A DNA stretch of 64,000 bases from Streptomyces sp. NBC_01304 (GTDB taxonomy: Bacteria > Actinomycetota > Actinomycetes > Streptomycetales > Streptomycetaceae). Below are positions 16,276 through 25,399 of this stretch, one piece after another; within the stretch, counting starts at the first letter, position 1, and every line of letters starts with the position of its first letter. The notes beneath the pieces were generated by a model that ran no database searches, was not told the DNA's origin, and saw only the letters and a program-made list of their open reading frames with translations. The position numbers and the translations under genes are program-made. The stretch covers positions 7,378,001 through 7,442,000 of the forward strand of contig NZ_CP109055.1 in NCBI RefSeq assembly GCF_035975855.1, given 5' to 3'.

Positions 16276-16656
16276 ATGCAGTTCACCCTGGACAACCCGT
16301 CCGAAGCCCCGCAGCCGCTGGGCCCCTACTCCCAGGTCGCCCGCATCCAGCTCCCGGGCGGCGGCACCCTCCTCCAGCTCTCCGGCCAGATAGCCGAGGG
16401 CGAGGACCTCGCCGCCCAGAGCCACGGCATCTTCGTCACCATCGCCGCCCTGCTCAAGGCCCATGGCGCGACCCTCGACGACATCGTCAACATCCGTACG
16501 TACCTCACGGACATCACCCGGCTCCCCGAATACGCCGCCGTACGCAGGCAGTTCCTCACCGGGACCCCGCCCACCAGCACCACCGTCGAGGTGCCCCGGC
16601 TCTTCCGGCCCGAGGCCCTGATCGAGGTCGAGGTGGTGGCCGCGCTCACCTCCTAA
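16276..16656 (+). CDS. RidA-family enamine/imine deaminase
   Basis: Protein of 126 residues of the YjgF/RidA family, which hydrolyses reactive 2-aminoacrylate-type enamines. The hallmark segments are present: GPYSQVARI near residues 16-24, the strand IVNIRTYLTDI with the substrate-binding Arg, and the C-terminal ALIEVEVVA with its Glu. It lies 46 bp after the dehydrogenase and is probably in the same operon. Confidence 0.9.
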   Translation: MQFTLDNPSEAPQPLGPYSQVARIQLPGGGTLLQLSGQIAEGEDLAAQSHGIFVTIAALLKAHGATLDDIVNIRTYLTDITRLPEYAAVRRQFLTGTPPTSTTVEVPRLFRPEALIEVEVVAALTS

Positions 16657-16667
16657 GCCGTCAACTC

Positions 16668-17234
16668 CTAGTCGGAGGACGGTCCTTGGAGCAGCAGCAG
16701 GAACCCCCGGAACGCCTCGGCCATGTCGACCGCCTCCGGATCAAGCAGCCACTGGTACTGCAGCCCGTCGAGGACCGCGACAAGGAGCGGCGCGGACTGC
16801 TCGGGGGTGAGCCCGGACGGCAGCCGGTCGCCGAACTCGGCCCGCAGCATCCGGGCCATCTCCCCGCGCACGGTCGCGTACCGCCGGGTGAAGAAGTCAC
16901 GCGCGGGATGCTCGTCGGTGACGCTCTCGCCGAGCAGCGCCGAGAAGGTCTGGACGATGCCGGGCCGCATCGCGTTGTACTCGACCAGCGAGCCGAGCAG
17001 GTCCAGTCGCCACTCGCGGCTCGGCGTCGCGTCCCACTGGTCGCGCTCCTCCAGGACGGCGACGAGCAGCGCCTCCTTGGTGGGGAAGTGGTGCAGCAGC
17101 CCCTGCTGGGTGAGGCCGACCCGCTCGGCCACGGCCGCCAGGGACGCCCCCCGGTAGCCGCGCTCGGCGATGACTTCGAGGGCGGACCGCACGATCTCCG
17201 CGCGCCGCTCCTCACTCCTCGCCCTGGCTGCCAT
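16668..17234 (-). CDS. TetR/AcrR-family regulator
   Basis: Repressor of 188 residues. The N-terminal helix-turn-helix reads ALEVIAERGYRGASLAAVAERVG followed by LTQQGLLHHFPTKEALL, which fits TetR proteins. The C-terminal domain would bind an unknown ligand. It is divergent from the beta-glucosidase gene, and sugar-responsive control of that gene is the simplest guess. It converges on RidA with 11 bp between stops. Confidence 0.9.
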   Translation of the reverse strand: MAARARSEERRAEIVRSALEVIAERGYRGASLAAVAERVGLTQQGLLHHFPTKEALLVAVLEERDQWDATPSREWRLDLLGSLVEYNAMRPGIVQTFSALLGESVTDEHPARDFFTRRYATVRGEMARMLRAEFGDRLPSGLTPEQSAPLLVAVLDGLQYQWLLDPEAVDMAEAFRGFLLLLQGPSSD

Positions 17235-17334
17235 CTCGAACCCCGCCCTTTCCTGATCGGCCCTGCACAGGCCCTGTACCGGCCCTGCTGAGAGGACCGT
17301 ACGGCATCCATCAGTAACGACAGGATAACGAAAC

Positions 17335-17352
17335 CTACCACTCTACAGGTAG
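17335..17352. promoter_or_regulatory. Candidate operator between TetR and GH3 genes
   Basis: CTACC (17335-17339) and GGTAG (17348-17352) form an inverted repeat with an 8-nt spacer, located 52 bp before the GH3 start. The arms are short, so this is a weak candidate for the TetR binding site. Confidence 0.3.
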
Positions 17353-17403
17353 TCGAGGCATGATGGGAGAACGGAACGGACTTCAACGAGGAGGGACCCG
17401 GTC

Positions 17404-19860
17404 ATGGCGGACACCGCACGCCCCGCACAGGCCCAGGCAGACCAGGCACGCGAGGCGGTCGTCACAGCCGCACTCGGCAAGCTGGACCTCGACGCCAAGG
17501 CGAAACTGCTCGCCGGCCAGGACATGTGGACCCTGCCCGAACTCCCCGAGATCGGGCTGCAGTCCGTCGTCTGGTCCGACGGCCCGATCGGCGTGCGTGG
17601 CGTGCGCTGGACCGCCGACGACCCGTCCATAGCCCTGCCCTCGCCGACCGCGCTCGCCGCCACCTGGGACCCGGCGCTCGCCCGCCGCGCGGGCCGGGTG
17701 CTTGCGCAGGAGGCCCGCCGCAAGGGCGTGCACGTGCTGCTCGCGCCGACCGTGAACCTGCACCGCACCCCACGCGGCGGCCGGCACTTCGAGTGCTACT
17801 CCGAGGACCCGTACCTGACCGGCGAGATCGGCACCGGCTACGTCCAGGGCGTTCAGGACGGCGGCGTCGGCACGACGGTCAAGCACTTCGTCGGCAACGA
17901 CGCGGAGACCGACCGCTTCACCGTCAACAACCTCATCGCCCCGCGCCCCCTGCGCGAGCTCTACCTCGCCCCCTTCGAGGCGATCGTCAAGAACGCCCAC
18001 CCCTGGGGCATCATGACCGCCTACAACCAGGTCAACGGCGTGACCATGAGCGAGCACCGCTACCTGGTCAATGAAGTCCTGCGCGGCGAATGGGGCTTCG
18101 ACGGCTGCAACGTCTCCGACTGGTTCGCGGCCCGCTCCACCAAGGGCACCGTCGAGGCCGGCCTCGACGTCGCGATGCCGGGACCGCGCACCGTGTACGG
18201 CCCGGCGCTCGCCGCCGCCGTGCGCGCCGGGGAGGTCGAGGAGTCCGTCGTCGACGAGGCGGTACGCAACGTCCTCAGGCTCGCCGCCCGCGTCGGCATC
18301 CTCGAAGGCGCCGAGCCCGTCGTGACCGAGCTGCCCGAGACGTACGACGGCCAGGAGGTGGCCCGGGAGATCGCGCGGCGCGCCTTCGTCCTCGTGCGCA
18401 ATGAGGACCGGACCCTGCCGCTCGCCCCGACCGGAACCGTCGCCCTCATCGGCGCCGCCGCCCGCGACGCCCGCGTGCTCGGCGGCGGCTCCGCCACGGT
18501 CTTCCCCGAGCGGGTCGTCTCCCCGCTGGACGGCCTGACCGCCGCGCTCCCGGACGGCTCGCTCACGTACGCGCTCGGCGCCGACCCGACCGACGAACTC
18601 ACCGCCGCCGACCAGGGGTTCACCCTCCGGGCCGTCGTCCGCGACGAGTCCGGCACCGAGCTCGGCACGCTCAGCGCGCCCAGCGGCCAGGTCCAGTGGT
18701 TCAACACCGACCTGCCCGAGGGCGTCGTCTTCGCCGATGTGCACAGCGTCGAGCTGACCGGCACCTTCACGCCACGCGTCACCGGCGAGCACGCCTTCGG
18801 CACCCGCGGCTTCGGCCGCTTCCGGTTCGCGGTCGACGGACAGGAACTCTCCGACGACAAGCGCGTCCTCGCCCCCGGCGCCGACCCGTTCGAGGCGTTC
18901 TTCGGCACGCCCGTCGAGATCGCCCGGGTCGCCCTCGAAGAGGGCACGCAGATCGAGGTCAGCCTCTTCCACGAGCTCGCCAAGATGCCGAACGCGCCCA
19001 TCGAGGCCATCGGCTTCACCTTCGCCCACCGCGAGCCCCGGCGCGACGCCGACGAACTGATCGTCGAGGCGGCCCTCGCCGCAGGCGCCGCCGACACGGC
19101 GGTCGTCGTGGTCGCCACCACCGAGCGCGTCGAGTCCGAGGGATTCGACCGCACCGACCTCAGGCTCCCCGGCCGCCAGGACGATCTCGTACGCGCCGTC
19201 GCCGCCGCCAACCCGAACACCGTGGTCGTCGTCAACGCCGGCTCCCCGGTCGAGCTGCCCTGGCGCGAGGACGTCGCGGCCGTGCTGCTCAGCTGGTTCC
19301 CCGGCCAGGAGGGCGGCGCGGCACTCGCCGACGTCCTGCTGGGTGCCGAGGAGCCGGGCGGCCGGCTGCCCACCACCTGGGGCGCGCTCGCCGACGCCCC
19401 GGTCACCGAGGTCACCCCGGTCGACGGTGAAGTCCCATACACCGAAGGCCTGTTCATCGGCTACCGCGCCTGGGAGAAGTCCGGCGCCACCCCCGCGTAC
19501 CCCTTCGGCCACGGCCTCGGCTACACCGACTGGACGTACGACTCCCTGGAGGCGACGCCCGGCACTGCCACGGTCCGCGTCACCAACTCCGGTACGCGCA
19601 CCGGCCGCGAGGTCGTCCAGATCTATCTCGCCGTCCCCGAGGAAGACCGGGTGGAGCGCCCGGCCCGCCGCCTGGCCGGCTTCGCGAGCGTCGAGGCCGC
19701 GCCCGGGGAGAGCGTCGAGGTGCGCGTCGAACTGCCGCACCGCGCCTTCGAGATCTGGGACGAGGCCATCAACTCCTGGACTTTCGTCTCCGGTTCGTAC
19801 GAGGTCCAGGCGTCCCACTCGCTCACCGACGTCCGCCTGAAGGCGACGCTCACGGTCTGA
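17404..19860 (+). CDS. GH3-family beta-glucosidase with PA14 insert
   Basis: Glycoside hydrolase of 818 residues, predicted to release beta-linked glucose or related sugars. The order is the N-terminal TIM barrel (about 20-310), with the nucleophile Asp239 in CNVSDWFA, then the C-terminal alpha/beta sandwich interrupted by a PA14 domain (about 400-545; FGTRGFGRFRFAVDG), and a fibronectin-III-like tail (about 720-800). No signal peptide is seen, so it probably acts on imported oligosaccharides. The divergent TetR gene is the likely regulator. Confidence 0.93.
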   Translation: MADTARPAQAQADQAREAVVTAALGKLDLDAKAKLLAGQDMWTLPELPEIGLQSVVWSDGPIGVRGVRWTADDPSIALPSPTALAATWDPALARRAGRVLAQEARRKGVHVLLAPTVNLHRTPRGGRHFECYSEDPYLTGEIGTGYVQGVQDGGVGTTVKHFVGNDAETDRFTVNNLIAPRPLRELYLAPFEAIVKNAHPWGIMTAYNQVNGVTMSEHRYLVNEVLRGEWGFDGCNVSDWFAARSTKGTVEAGLDVAMPGPRTVYGPALAAAVRAGEVEESVVDEAVRNVLRLAARVGILEGAEPVVTELPETYDGQEVAREIARRAFVLVRNEDRTLPLAPTGTVALIGAAARDARVLGGGSATVFPERVVSPLDGLTAALPDGSLTYALGADPTDELTAADQGFTLRAVVRDESGTELGTLSAPSGQVQWFNTDLPEGVVFADVHSVELTGTFTPRVTGEHAFGTRGFGRFRFAVDGQELSDDKRVLAPGADPFEAFFGTPVEIARVALEEGTQIEVSLFHELAKMPNAPIEAIGFTFAHREPRRDADELIVEAALAAGAADTAVVVVATTERVESEGFDRTDLRLPGRQDDLVRAVAAANPNTVVVVNAGSPVELPWREDVAAVLLSWFPGQEGGAALADVLLGAEEPGGRLPTTWGALADAPVTEVTPVDGEVPYTEGLFIGYRAWEKSGATPAYPFGHGLGYTDWTYDSLEATPGTATVRVTNSGTRTGREVVQIYLAVPEEDRVERPARRLAGFASVEAAPGESVEVRVELPHRAFEIWDEAINSWTFVSGSYEVQASHSLTDVRLKATLTV

Positions 19861-19882
19861 CCGCCCCCTCAAGCCGGCACGA

Positions 19883-19916
19883 GCCCCGGGGCGCTTCCTG
19901 ACGGATGCCCCGGGGC
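19883..19916. terminator. Hairpin between convergent GH3 and GDSL genes
   Basis: GCCCCGGGGC occurs at 19883-19892 and 19907-19916 and can pair across a 14-nt loop. It lies between the two convergent stops and may terminate both transcripts. Confidence 0.5.
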
Positions 19917-19924
19917 CCGAGCCA

Positions 19925-20830
19925 TTACCGCTCTTCTTCCGCCGTCACCGCGCGGAACGCCAGCTCGGCAAGGCGGGACTGGCCGTCCTTGCTCGGGTGG
20001 AACCAGTCCCAGTGGCTCAACTGGTCCGTGCCGAAGCGGTAGTCGAAGACCGCCCCGTCGTCGTACCGGCAGTGCTGGTCCTTCGCGCACACCTCTTCAA
20101 GAACCTTGTTGTACGCGACCACCCGGTCCTGCACCGTCGACCGGCGCTCGACCGCCTCGCCACCCATGTCGTCCGGGTCGCCCAGCATCGTGGGGCAGAT
20201 GCCCAGCTTCCACACCTGCTTGCCCATGGCGTTGCCCCGGCCCTCGGACCACAGCCGCTTGAGATCCGGCACGCTGGCGACGTACACCTGCGCCTTCGGC
20301 GCCTTGCCGCGCAACGTCCGCAGCGCGTCCTCGAAGTCACGGCGGAACTCGGCGACCGGCGTCATCGCGCGCAACGCGCCCCGGCAGGCGTCATTGGCGC
20401 CCACCATGACCGTCACCAGTTCGGGCGACTTGGCGGCGGCGCGCTCCATCTGCTCGGGCAGGGCGGCCATGCGGGCGCCCGTCTCCGCGTAGTTCCAACT
20501 GCGCTCGGCCGCCCGGTCCTTCCCGAGCAGCCGCACGGCGAGGCTGCGCACCTCCGGATCGGTGCCGGTCGACCAGGACACCTCGGGGCAGTCGGACAGG
20601 ACGGTGCACGCGTCGAAGCCGCGGGTGATGGAGTCGCCGACCGCGGCGACGGAGCCGGGCCTGCTGTTCCAGGCGGGGGTGGGCTTCGGTGTCGGGTCGG
20701 CGGCCGGGGCGCCCTTGGGGGCGGGGGAGTTGCCGCCGGTCGCGTCACAGGCGACCAGGGGGGCGGCGAGCAGCACCGCCGTCACGGTGGCGACGGCGGC
20801 GCGTACGCGGCTCCGACCGGTGTCCCGCAT
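19925..20830 (-). CDS. SGNH/GDSL-hydrolase lipoprotein
   Basis: Exported esterase-like protein (301 residues). The signal peptide ends in lipobox LVAC, with Cys28 the likely lipidated residue, followed by a Pro/Ala linker. Catalytic blocks are GDSIT (Ser67), GANDAC, and DWFHPS with the Asp-His pair, so the triad is intact. Four or more further Cys residues suggest disulfides. The substrate (lipid, acetylated sugar or other ester) is unknown. Confidence 0.88.
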   Translation of the reverse strand: MRDTGRSRVRAAVATVTAVLLAAPLVACDATGGNSPAPKGAPAADPTPKPTPAWNSRPGSVAAVGDSITRGFDACTVLSDCPEVSWSTGTDPEVRSLAVRLLGKDRAAERSWNYAETGARMAALPEQMERAAAKSPELVTVMVGANDACRGALRAMTPVAEFRRDFEDALRTLRGKAPKAQVYVASVPDLKRLWSEGRGNAMGKQVWKLGICPTMLGDPDDMGGEAVERRSTVQDRVVAYNKVLEEVCAKDQHCRYDDGAVFDYRFGTDQLSHWDWFHPSKDGQSRLAELAFRAVTAEEER

Positions 20831-21111
20831 GTTCCGTCTCCTCCGCGTCTCCCCTGTGCCGACTATGGCGTCCTGCCGGGTGAATGCTTACTGTTTCCGG
20901 GCCTTGGGACCGACGGTACGTCACACTCGGGCTCGCACCGCACGGTAGCTTTGCCCCAGTCGACCCAGAGACACGCCGGTGTCTCGGTTCCGGTAAATTA
21001 CATCACGTCAGATCTGTCCATATTGGTTACCTTTGGGCAATATCGTTCGGCACGGGTGCGAGGCCGCTGGGGAAGGCGACCTCGATCGACCCACCCACAC
21101 TGGAGGTCCCG

Positions 21112-21606
21112 GTGACGACACGTGGAGTTCTTTACGTCCACTCCGCCCCGCGCGCGCTGTGCCCGCACGTCGAATGGGCAGTCGCGGGCGTGCTCGGTGT
21201 GCGCGTCAACCTCGACTGGATCAGGCAGCCCGCGTCTCCAGGCACCTGGAGATCCGAGTTCTCCTGGCAGGGCGAGGTGGGTACGGCGTCCAAGCTGGCC
21301 TCCGCGCTGCGCGGCTGGCAGATGCTCCGCTTCGAGGTCACGGCCGAGCCCTGCCCCACTGCGGAGGGCGAGCGGTACTCCGCCACGCCCGAGCTCGGAA
21401 TCTTTCACGCGGTCACCGGAATGCACGGCGACATCCTGATCCCGGAGGACCGTCTGCGCGCGGCGCTCGCCCGGTCCGTGCAGGGCGAGACCAACCTGGA
21501 AGCAGAGATCACGAAGCTGCTCGGCAAGCCCTGGGACGACGAGTTGGAGCCGTTCCGGTACGCCGGTGAGGGCGCGCCGGTGCGGTGGCTGCATCAGGTG
21601 GTCTGA
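21112..21606 (+). CDS. DUF3145 protein
   Basis: Protein of 164 residues of an actinobacterial family of unknown function. It is normally well conserved near the fatty-acid synthase genes, as here. GTG 21112 is chosen because GGAGGT lies directly upstream (21102-21107). The protein begins VLYVHSAPRALCPHVEWA and has no membrane segments or known catalytic motif. It converges on fabF across a strong bidirectional hairpin. Confidence 0.85.
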   Translation: MTTRGVLYVHSAPRALCPHVEWAVAGVLGVRVNLDWIRQPASPGTWRSEFSWQGEVGTASKLASALRGWQMLRFEVTAEPCPTAEGERYSATPELGIFHAVTGMHGDILIPEDRLRAALARSVQGETNLEAEITKLLGKPWDDELEPFRYAGEGAPVRWLHQVV

Positions 21607-21618
21607 AGCTCACCCAAG

Positions 21619-21656
21619 CTGAAGGGGCCCCCACCGTGTGGTGGGGGCCCCTTCAG
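21619..21656. terminator. Bidirectional terminator between DUF3145 and fabF
   Basis: Perfect 16-bp stem (21619-21634 with 21641-21656) and the 6-nt loop CGTGTG. It lies between two convergent genes and would end transcripts from both sides. Confidence 0.8.
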
Positions 21657-21691
21657 TTACGTACAGGCTGTGTACGAACCGTACGAACAGA

Positions 21692-22963
21692 TCAGACGGT
21701 TCGGAACGCAAGGACCACGTTGTGGCCGCCGAAACCGAACGAGTTGTTGATCGCGGCGATCGTGCCCTCGGGCAGCGCCCTCGGGGTGTCGCGGACGATG
21801 TCCGCGCCGTCCTCGGCGATCTCTTCGTCCAGGTCGTCGACGTTGATGGTCGGCGGAGCCTTGCGGTGGTGCAGCGCGAGGACCGTCGCGACGGACTCGA
21901 TGCCGCCCGCGCCGCCGAGGAGGTGACCGGTCATCGACTTCGTGGAGGAGATCGCCACGTGGTCCAGGTCGTCGCCCAGCGTCTTGCGCAGTGCCTTGAT
22001 CTCGGCGACGTCGCCCTGCGGGGTGGAGGTGCCGTGCGCGTTCAGGTGCACGATCTCGGCCGGCTTGAGGTCCGTCGACTCAAGGAGGTTCACCATCGCG
22101 GCCGCGATGCCGCGGCCGGTCGGCTCGGGCTGTGCGATGTGGTGGCTGTCGGCCGACAGGCCCTGGCCGAGCACCTCGCAGTAGACCCGGGCGCCACGCG
22201 CGGCGGCGTGCTCGGCGGACTCGAGGACGACAACGCCCGCGCCCTCCCCGAGGACGAAGCCGTCACGGGCCTTGTCATAGGGACGAGACGCCTTCTCGGG
22301 CTCGTCGTTGTTCTTGGACATCGCCATCATGTTGGCGAACGCCGCGATGGGCAGCGGGTGGATGGCCGCCTCGGTACCGCCCGCGACGACCACGTCGGCA
22401 CGGCCGGAGCGGATCATCTCGACGGCGTAGCCGATCGCCTCGGCGCCGGACGCACAGGCCGAGACCGGAGTGTGCACGCCGGCCTGAGCGTTGATCTCCA
22501 GACCGACGTTGGCGGACGGGCCGTTGGGCATCAGCATCGGCACGGTGTGCGGGGAGACGCGGCGTACGCCCTTCTCCTTGAGCACGTCGTACTGGTCGAG
22601 CAGGGTCGTGACGCCGCCGATGCCGGAGGCGATGACCGCGCCGAGACGCTCGGGGGCGATCTTCTCGTCCTCGCCCGCCTTGGCCTCGTAACCCGCGTCC
22701 GCCCAGGCCTCGCGGGCCGCGATCAGCGCGAACTGCGCCGAGCGGTCCAGCTTGCGGGCCAGCGGGCGGGGCAGGACCTCGCCCGGGTCGACGGCCGCGG
22801 GTGCGGCGATGCGGACCGGCAGTTCGGCGAAGCGCTCGCCCTCGAGGGGCTTGACCCCCGAGCGTCCGGCCATCAGACCTTCCCAGGTCGATGTTGCGTC
22901 GCCACCCAGCGGTGTGGTTGCGCCGATACCGGTGACGACCACGGTGCGATTGGTCGAGCTCAC
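21692..22963 (-). CDS. fabF: 3-oxoacyl-ACP synthase II
   Basis: Condensing enzyme of type II fatty-acid synthesis (423 residues) that elongates acyl-ACP with malonyl-ACP. The catalytic Cys170 lies in VSACASGAEA. The two catalytic His positions are in NAHGTSTPQGD and the segment STKSMTGHLLGGAG. GTG 22963 starts the conserved protein (SSTNRTVVVTGIG); the longer frame has no support. It is the last gene of the fab cluster, 90 bp after acpP. Confidence 0.96.
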   Translation of the reverse strand: MSSTNRTVVVTGIGATTPLGGDATSTWEGLMAGRSGVKPLEGERFAELPVRIAAPAAVDPGEVLPRPLARKLDRSAQFALIAAREAWADAGYEAKAGEDEKIAPERLGAVIASGIGGVTTLLDQYDVLKEKGVRRVSPHTVPMLMPNGPSANVGLEINAQAGVHTPVSACASGAEAIGYAVEMIRSGRADVVVAGGTEAAIHPLPIAAFANMMAMSKNNDEPEKASRPYDKARDGFVLGEGAGVVVLESAEHAAARGARVYCEVLGQGLSADSHHIAQPEPTGRGIAAAMVNLLESTDLKPAEIVHLNAHGTSTPQGDVAEIKALRKTLGDDLDHVAISSTKSMTGHLLGGAGGIESVATVLALHHRKAPPTINVDDLDEEIAEDGADIVRDTPRALPEGTIAAINNSFGFGGHNVVLAFRTV

Positions 22964-23053
22964 AGGAATTCTTTCTCCACGTCTTGGAATGGGGCGGTGG
23001 ATCCGGAACTTGCACGGAGCCACCGCCGGGTGGCATTACGCGACAGCCGGGAC

Positions 23054-23302
23054 TCAGCCCTGGTTGTCGAGGATGTACTTCGCGGCGTCGCCGACGGTCT
23101 TGAGGTTCTTGACGTCCTCGTCGGGGATCTTCACGTCGAAGCGCTCTTCGGCGGCGACGACGACCTCGACCATGGACAGCGAGTCGACGTCCAGGTCGTC
23201 GGTGAAGGACTTGTCCAGCTGGACGTCCTCGACCGGGATCCCGGCGATCTCGTTCACGATCTCGGCGAGACCGGCAACGATCTCTTCCTGAGTGGCGGCC
23301 AT
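23054..23302 (-). CDS. acpP: Acyl carrier protein
   Basis: Acidic carrier of 82 residues. Ser41 in the motif DVDSLSMVE receives 4'-phosphopantetheine and carries the growing acyl chain for FabD, FabH and FabF. It sits between fabH and fabF, as expected for a Streptomyces primary fatty-acid cluster. A ribosome site (AAGGAG) lies upstream, and a small hairpin lies in the 83-bp gap to fabH. Confidence 0.97.
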   Translation of the reverse strand: MAATQEEIVAGLAEIVNEIAGIPVEDVQLDKSFTDDLDVDSLSMVEVVVAAEERFDVKIPDEDVKNLKTVGDAAKYILDNQG

Positions 23303-23354
23303 GTTGGCGCTCCTTCTTGTGTATCAGGTGGTTTGACGGCTTCGGCCGGGATCC

Positions 23355-23370
23355 TCACGGAGATCCGTGA
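23355..23370 (-). other. Small mRNA hairpin between fabH and acpP
   Basis: TCACGGA and TCCGTGA pair perfectly across a 2-nt loop in the fabH-acpP gap. It could stabilise or help process the acpP part of the transcript, which must be made in excess. Too short for a terminator. Inference. Confidence 0.35.
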
Positions 23371-23385
23371 AGGTCCGGACGATGC

Positions 23386-24381
23386 CTAGGGGAGGGTAAC
23401 GACCGTGGCGGCGTACACGAGACCCGCCCCGAAGCCGATGACGAGCGCCGTATCGCCGCTCTTCGCCTCACCGGTCGCCAGAAGCCGCTCCATAGCGAGC
23501 GGGATCGAGGCGGCCGAGGTGTTGCCGGTGGTGCGCACATCACGGGCGACCGTGACGTGCTCCGGCAGTTTCAGAGTCTTCACCATCGAGTCGATGATCC
23601 GCTCGTTGGCCTGGTGCGGAATGAAGACATCCAGGTCGTCCGCGGTGATTCCGGCCGCATCCAGCGCCTGCTGGGCAACCTTCGCCATCTCGAACACGGC
23701 CCAGCGGAACACCGCTTGGCCCTCCTGCGTGATCGCAGGGAACTTGCCCGTGGAGTCGTACTCGTTCCACGGCACGGTCTGCTTGATCGTCTCGGACTTG
23801 TCGCCCTCCGAACCCCACACCGTGGGGCCGATCTTGGGCACGTCCGAGGGGCCGACGACGACCGCTCCGGCGCCGTCACCGAACAGGAAGGCCGTGGCAC
23901 GGTCCTCCAGGTCGGTCAGGTCGCTGAGCCGCTCGACGCCGATGACCAGTACGTACTCCGCGCTGCCCTCGACGATCATGCCCTTGGCGAGGGTCAGGCC
24001 GTAGCCGAAGCCCGCGCAGCCGGCCGAGATATCGAAGGCTGCGGCCTTGTCGGTGCCGAGCTTGTCGGCGATCTCCGTGGCCACGGCGGGGGTTTGCTTG
24101 AAGTGCGAGACCGTCGAGACGATCACGCCACCGATCTTGTCCGCGGTGATCCCGGCGTCCGCGATCGCCTTGCCGGACGCCTCGATGGACATCGCGGCGA
24201 CCGTCTCCTGGTCATTGGCCCAGTGCCGGGTCGAGATGCCGGAGCGCGAGCGGATCCACTCGTCGGACGAGTCGATCGTCTCGAGGATCACCTCGTTGGG
24301 CACGACCCGGGTCGGACGGTAGCCGCCGACACCGAGGATGCGTGCGTACGGGGCGCCCTTGCTGGGCTTGATCTTCGACAT
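23386..24381 (-). CDS. fabH: 3-oxoacyl-ACP synthase III
   Basis: Initiating condensing enzyme (331 residues) that joins a short-chain acyl-CoA to malonyl-ACP. In Streptomyces it selects branched primers. The Cys-His-Asn triad is visible: Cys122 in ISAGCAGFGYGL, His in FIPHQANERII and Asn in TTGNTSAASI. ATG 24381 begins MSKIKPSKG. Only 17 bp separate it from the fabD stop, so the two are co-transcribed. Confidence 0.96.
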   Translation of the reverse strand: MSKIKPSKGAPYARILGVGGYRPTRVVPNEVILETIDSSDEWIRSRSGISTRHWANDQETVAAMSIEASGKAIADAGITADKIGGVIVSTVSHFKQTPAVATEIADKLGTDKAAAFDISAGCAGFGYGLTLAKGMIVEGSAEYVLVIGVERLSDLTDLEDRATAFLFGDGAGAVVVGPSDVPKIGPTVWGSEGDKSETIKQTVPWNEYDSTGKFPAITQEGQAVFRWAVFEMAKVAQQALDAAGITADDLDVFIPHQANERIIDSMVKTLKLPEHVTVARDVRTTGNTSAASIPLAMERLLATGEAKSGDTALVIGFGAGLVYAATVVTLP

Positions 24382-24398
24382 TGCTCGGGAGCTCCTTC

Positions 24399-25316
24399 TC
24401 AGGCAGCGTGCTCGGCGATGAGCTCGCGAGCAGCGTCGAGGTCGTCGGGGGTCTTGAGGGCGAGGGTCTTCACGCCGGGCAGCGCGCGCTTGGCGATGCC
24501 GGTCAGGGTGCCGCCGGGGCACACCTCGACCAGCGCGGTCACGCCGAGCTCCTTGAAGGTCTCCATGCACAGGTCCCAGCGGACCGGGTTGGCGACCTGG
24601 CCGACCAGCCGCGAGATGACCTCGGCGCCGGTGGCGACCGCCTTGCCGTCCTTGTTGGAGACGTACGTCACCGTGGGATCGGCCGGGGTCAGCTCCGCGG
24701 CGGCGGCCGCGAGGGCCTGCACAGCCGGGGCCATGTGCTCGGTGTGGAACGCGCCGGCCACCTTCAGCGGCATGACGCGGCGTACACCCTCGGGCTTGTC
24801 CTCCGCCAGGGCTGCCAGCTGCTCCATGGTGCCGGCGGCCACGATCTGGCCCGCGCCGTTCACGTTCGCCGGGGTCAGGCCCAGCTTCTCCAGGTGCGGC
24901 AGGACCACGTCCGGCTCGCCGCCGAGCAGCGCCGACATGCCGGTCTGCGTGATGGCGGCGGCATCGGCCATGGCGAGACCGCGCTTGCGGACGAGCTGGA
25001 GGGCCGCGCTGTCGTCCAGGACTCCGGCGAAGGCGGCGGCGGTGATCTCACCGACGCTGTGGCCCGCCACGGCGCTCGGCGTGGCACCCAGTGCCGAAGC
25101 GGAGAGCAGTCCGGCCGCGACGAGCAGCGGCTGCGCCACGGCCGTGTCGCGGATCGCGTCCGCGTCTCCTTGCGTGCCGTAGTGGGCAAGGTCGAGCCCG
25201 ATGGCGTCCGACCAGGCGGCGACGCGGTCAGCGGCACCGGGGAGGTCGAGCCAGGGAGTCAGGAAGCCGGGCGTCTGAGCGCCTTGGCCGGGAGCGACGA
25301 GTACGAGCACTCTCAC
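24399..25316 (-). CDS. fabD: Malonyl-CoA:ACP transacylase
   Basis: Loads malonate from malonyl-CoA onto ACP (305 residues). The nucleophile Ser87 lies in GHSVGE, the active-site entry loop is VAPGQGAQ, and the catalytic His is in AGAFHTEHM. GTG 25316 is used; GTG 25310 has better ribosome-site spacing and is equally possible. First gene of the fabD-fabH-acpP-fabF operon, with fasR 83 bp upstream. Confidence 0.96.
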   Translation of the reverse strand: MRVLVLVAPGQGAQTPGFLTPWLDLPGAADRVAAWSDAIGLDLAHYGTQGDADAIRDTAVAQPLLVAAGLLSASALGATPSAVAGHSVGEITAAAFAGVLDDSAALQLVRKRGLAMADAAAITQTGMSALLGGEPDVVLPHLEKLGLTPANVNGAGQIVAAGTMEQLAALAEDKPEGVRRVMPLKVAGAFHTEHMAPAVQALAAAAAELTPADPTVTYVSNKDGKAVATGAEVISRLVGQVANPVRWDLCMETFKELGVTALVEVCPGGTLTGIAKRALPGVKTLALKTPDDLDAARELIAEHAA

Positions 25317-25378
25317 ACTCTCTCTTGTGGACGGTGGGCACCGCCCGTGGGGACAGGGACGAAGAACAGTCAGGGGAA

Positions 25379-25395
25379 TTGTCGACCCCCGACAA
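25379..25395 (-). promoter_or_regulatory. Candidate FasR operator upstream of fabD
   Basis: TTGTCG and CGACAA form a perfect 6-bp inverted repeat with a 5-nt spacer in the 83-bp fasR-fabD gap, about 65 bp before the fabD start. FasR is known to activate the fab operon in S. coelicolor from the fabD promoter; that this sequence is its site is inference. Confidence 0.45.
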
Positions 25396-25399
25396 AAGT

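Noticed and set aside
17383..19872. Long minus-strand frame opposite the GH3 enzyme
   Set aside because: Shadow of a gene with clear GH3 catalytic motifs.
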